From NCBI GenBank assembly GCA_945931735.1, contig CAMEPN010000107.1, positions 1 through 6,494 of the forward strand: a stretch of DNA of 6,494 bases. Direction: 5' to 3'. Source of the DNA: an uncultured Clostridia bacterium (GTDB taxonomy: Bacteria; Bacillota; Clostridia; Oscillospirales; Ruminococcaceae). How positions within the stretch are numbered: position 1 is the stretch's first letter; every line of letters begins with the position of its first letter. Of the stretch, positions 6,465 to 6,494 are shown in pieces. Both the position numbers and the translations under genes were made by a program. The notes beneath the pieces were generated by a model. That model saw only the letters and a list, made by a program, of their open reading frames with translations. It had not been told where the DNA came from and ran no database searches.

Positions 6465-6494
6465 TTACATAATATCGGCGGCTTCAAGATAGCG
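6465..6494 (-). CDS. 3' end of an upstream gene (partial), possibly the topoisomerase B subunit
   Basis: Only the last nine codons and the stop are inside the window; they read RYLEAADIM and end in TAA. The stop lies 15 nt before the topoisomerase A start, in the same frame. Type IIA topoisomerase B and A subunits are often adjacent in the order B-A, so a ParE/GyrB-like gene is the natural guess. The visible residues are too few to prove it, and even the coding status rests on spacing and the open frame. Confidence 0.45.
   Translation of the reverse strand, partial: RYLEAADIM

Overview
The window reads as a chromosomal housekeeping region of a moderately GC-rich member of the Clostridia, most like Oscillospiraceae/Ruminococcaceae. 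Three things suggest this: a monofunctional formate--tetrahydrofolate ligase of the clostridial type, a divergent ParC/GyrA-like topoisomerase subunit, and Firmicutes-style expression signals (AGGAGG-type ribosome binding sites, TTGACC-17-TATAAT promoter, TTG starts). The placement is an inference from gene content and protein style, not from any database comparison.

All recognisable genes lie on the minus strand, so transcription runs from high to low coordinates. First come the last nine codons of an upstream gene (6465-6494), possibly the topoisomerase B subunit. Then follow a type IIA topoisomerase A subunit (4221-6449), fhs (2500-4170), tsaE (2066-2500) and tsaB (1353-2033). fhs and tsaE share one base at a TGATG stop/start junction, and tsaB follows after 32 nt, so these three look co-translated. 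A near-consensus promoter in the 87-nt gap after tsaB (1310-1338) then starts a second unit of rpiB (831-1265) and upp (197-829), which are one base apart.

The genes serve growth functions: DNA decatenation/supercoiling (topoisomerase), entry of formate into the folate one-carbon pool (Fhs), t6A modification of tRNAs decoding ANN codons (TsaE ATPase and TsaB scaffold; TsaC and TsaD must be elsewhere), and sugar-phosphate/nucleotide metabolism (RpiB feeds ribose-5-phosphate towards PRPP, which Upp uses to salvage uracil). The last pair is thus linked through PRPP.

The part not explained by genes is 1-196, downstream of upp. Bases 20-142 fold on paper into a compact four-way junction: a closing helix plus three hairpin arms with almost no unpaired bases at the junction. 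Its G-U pairs and a UNCG-type tetraloop favour RNA from the plus strand, opposite to every gene here. One arm also has the form of a plus-strand intrinsic terminator. This may be a structured RNA, a folded intergenic repeat, or a terminator for a convergent gene to the left. It is the most interesting unexplained object in the window.
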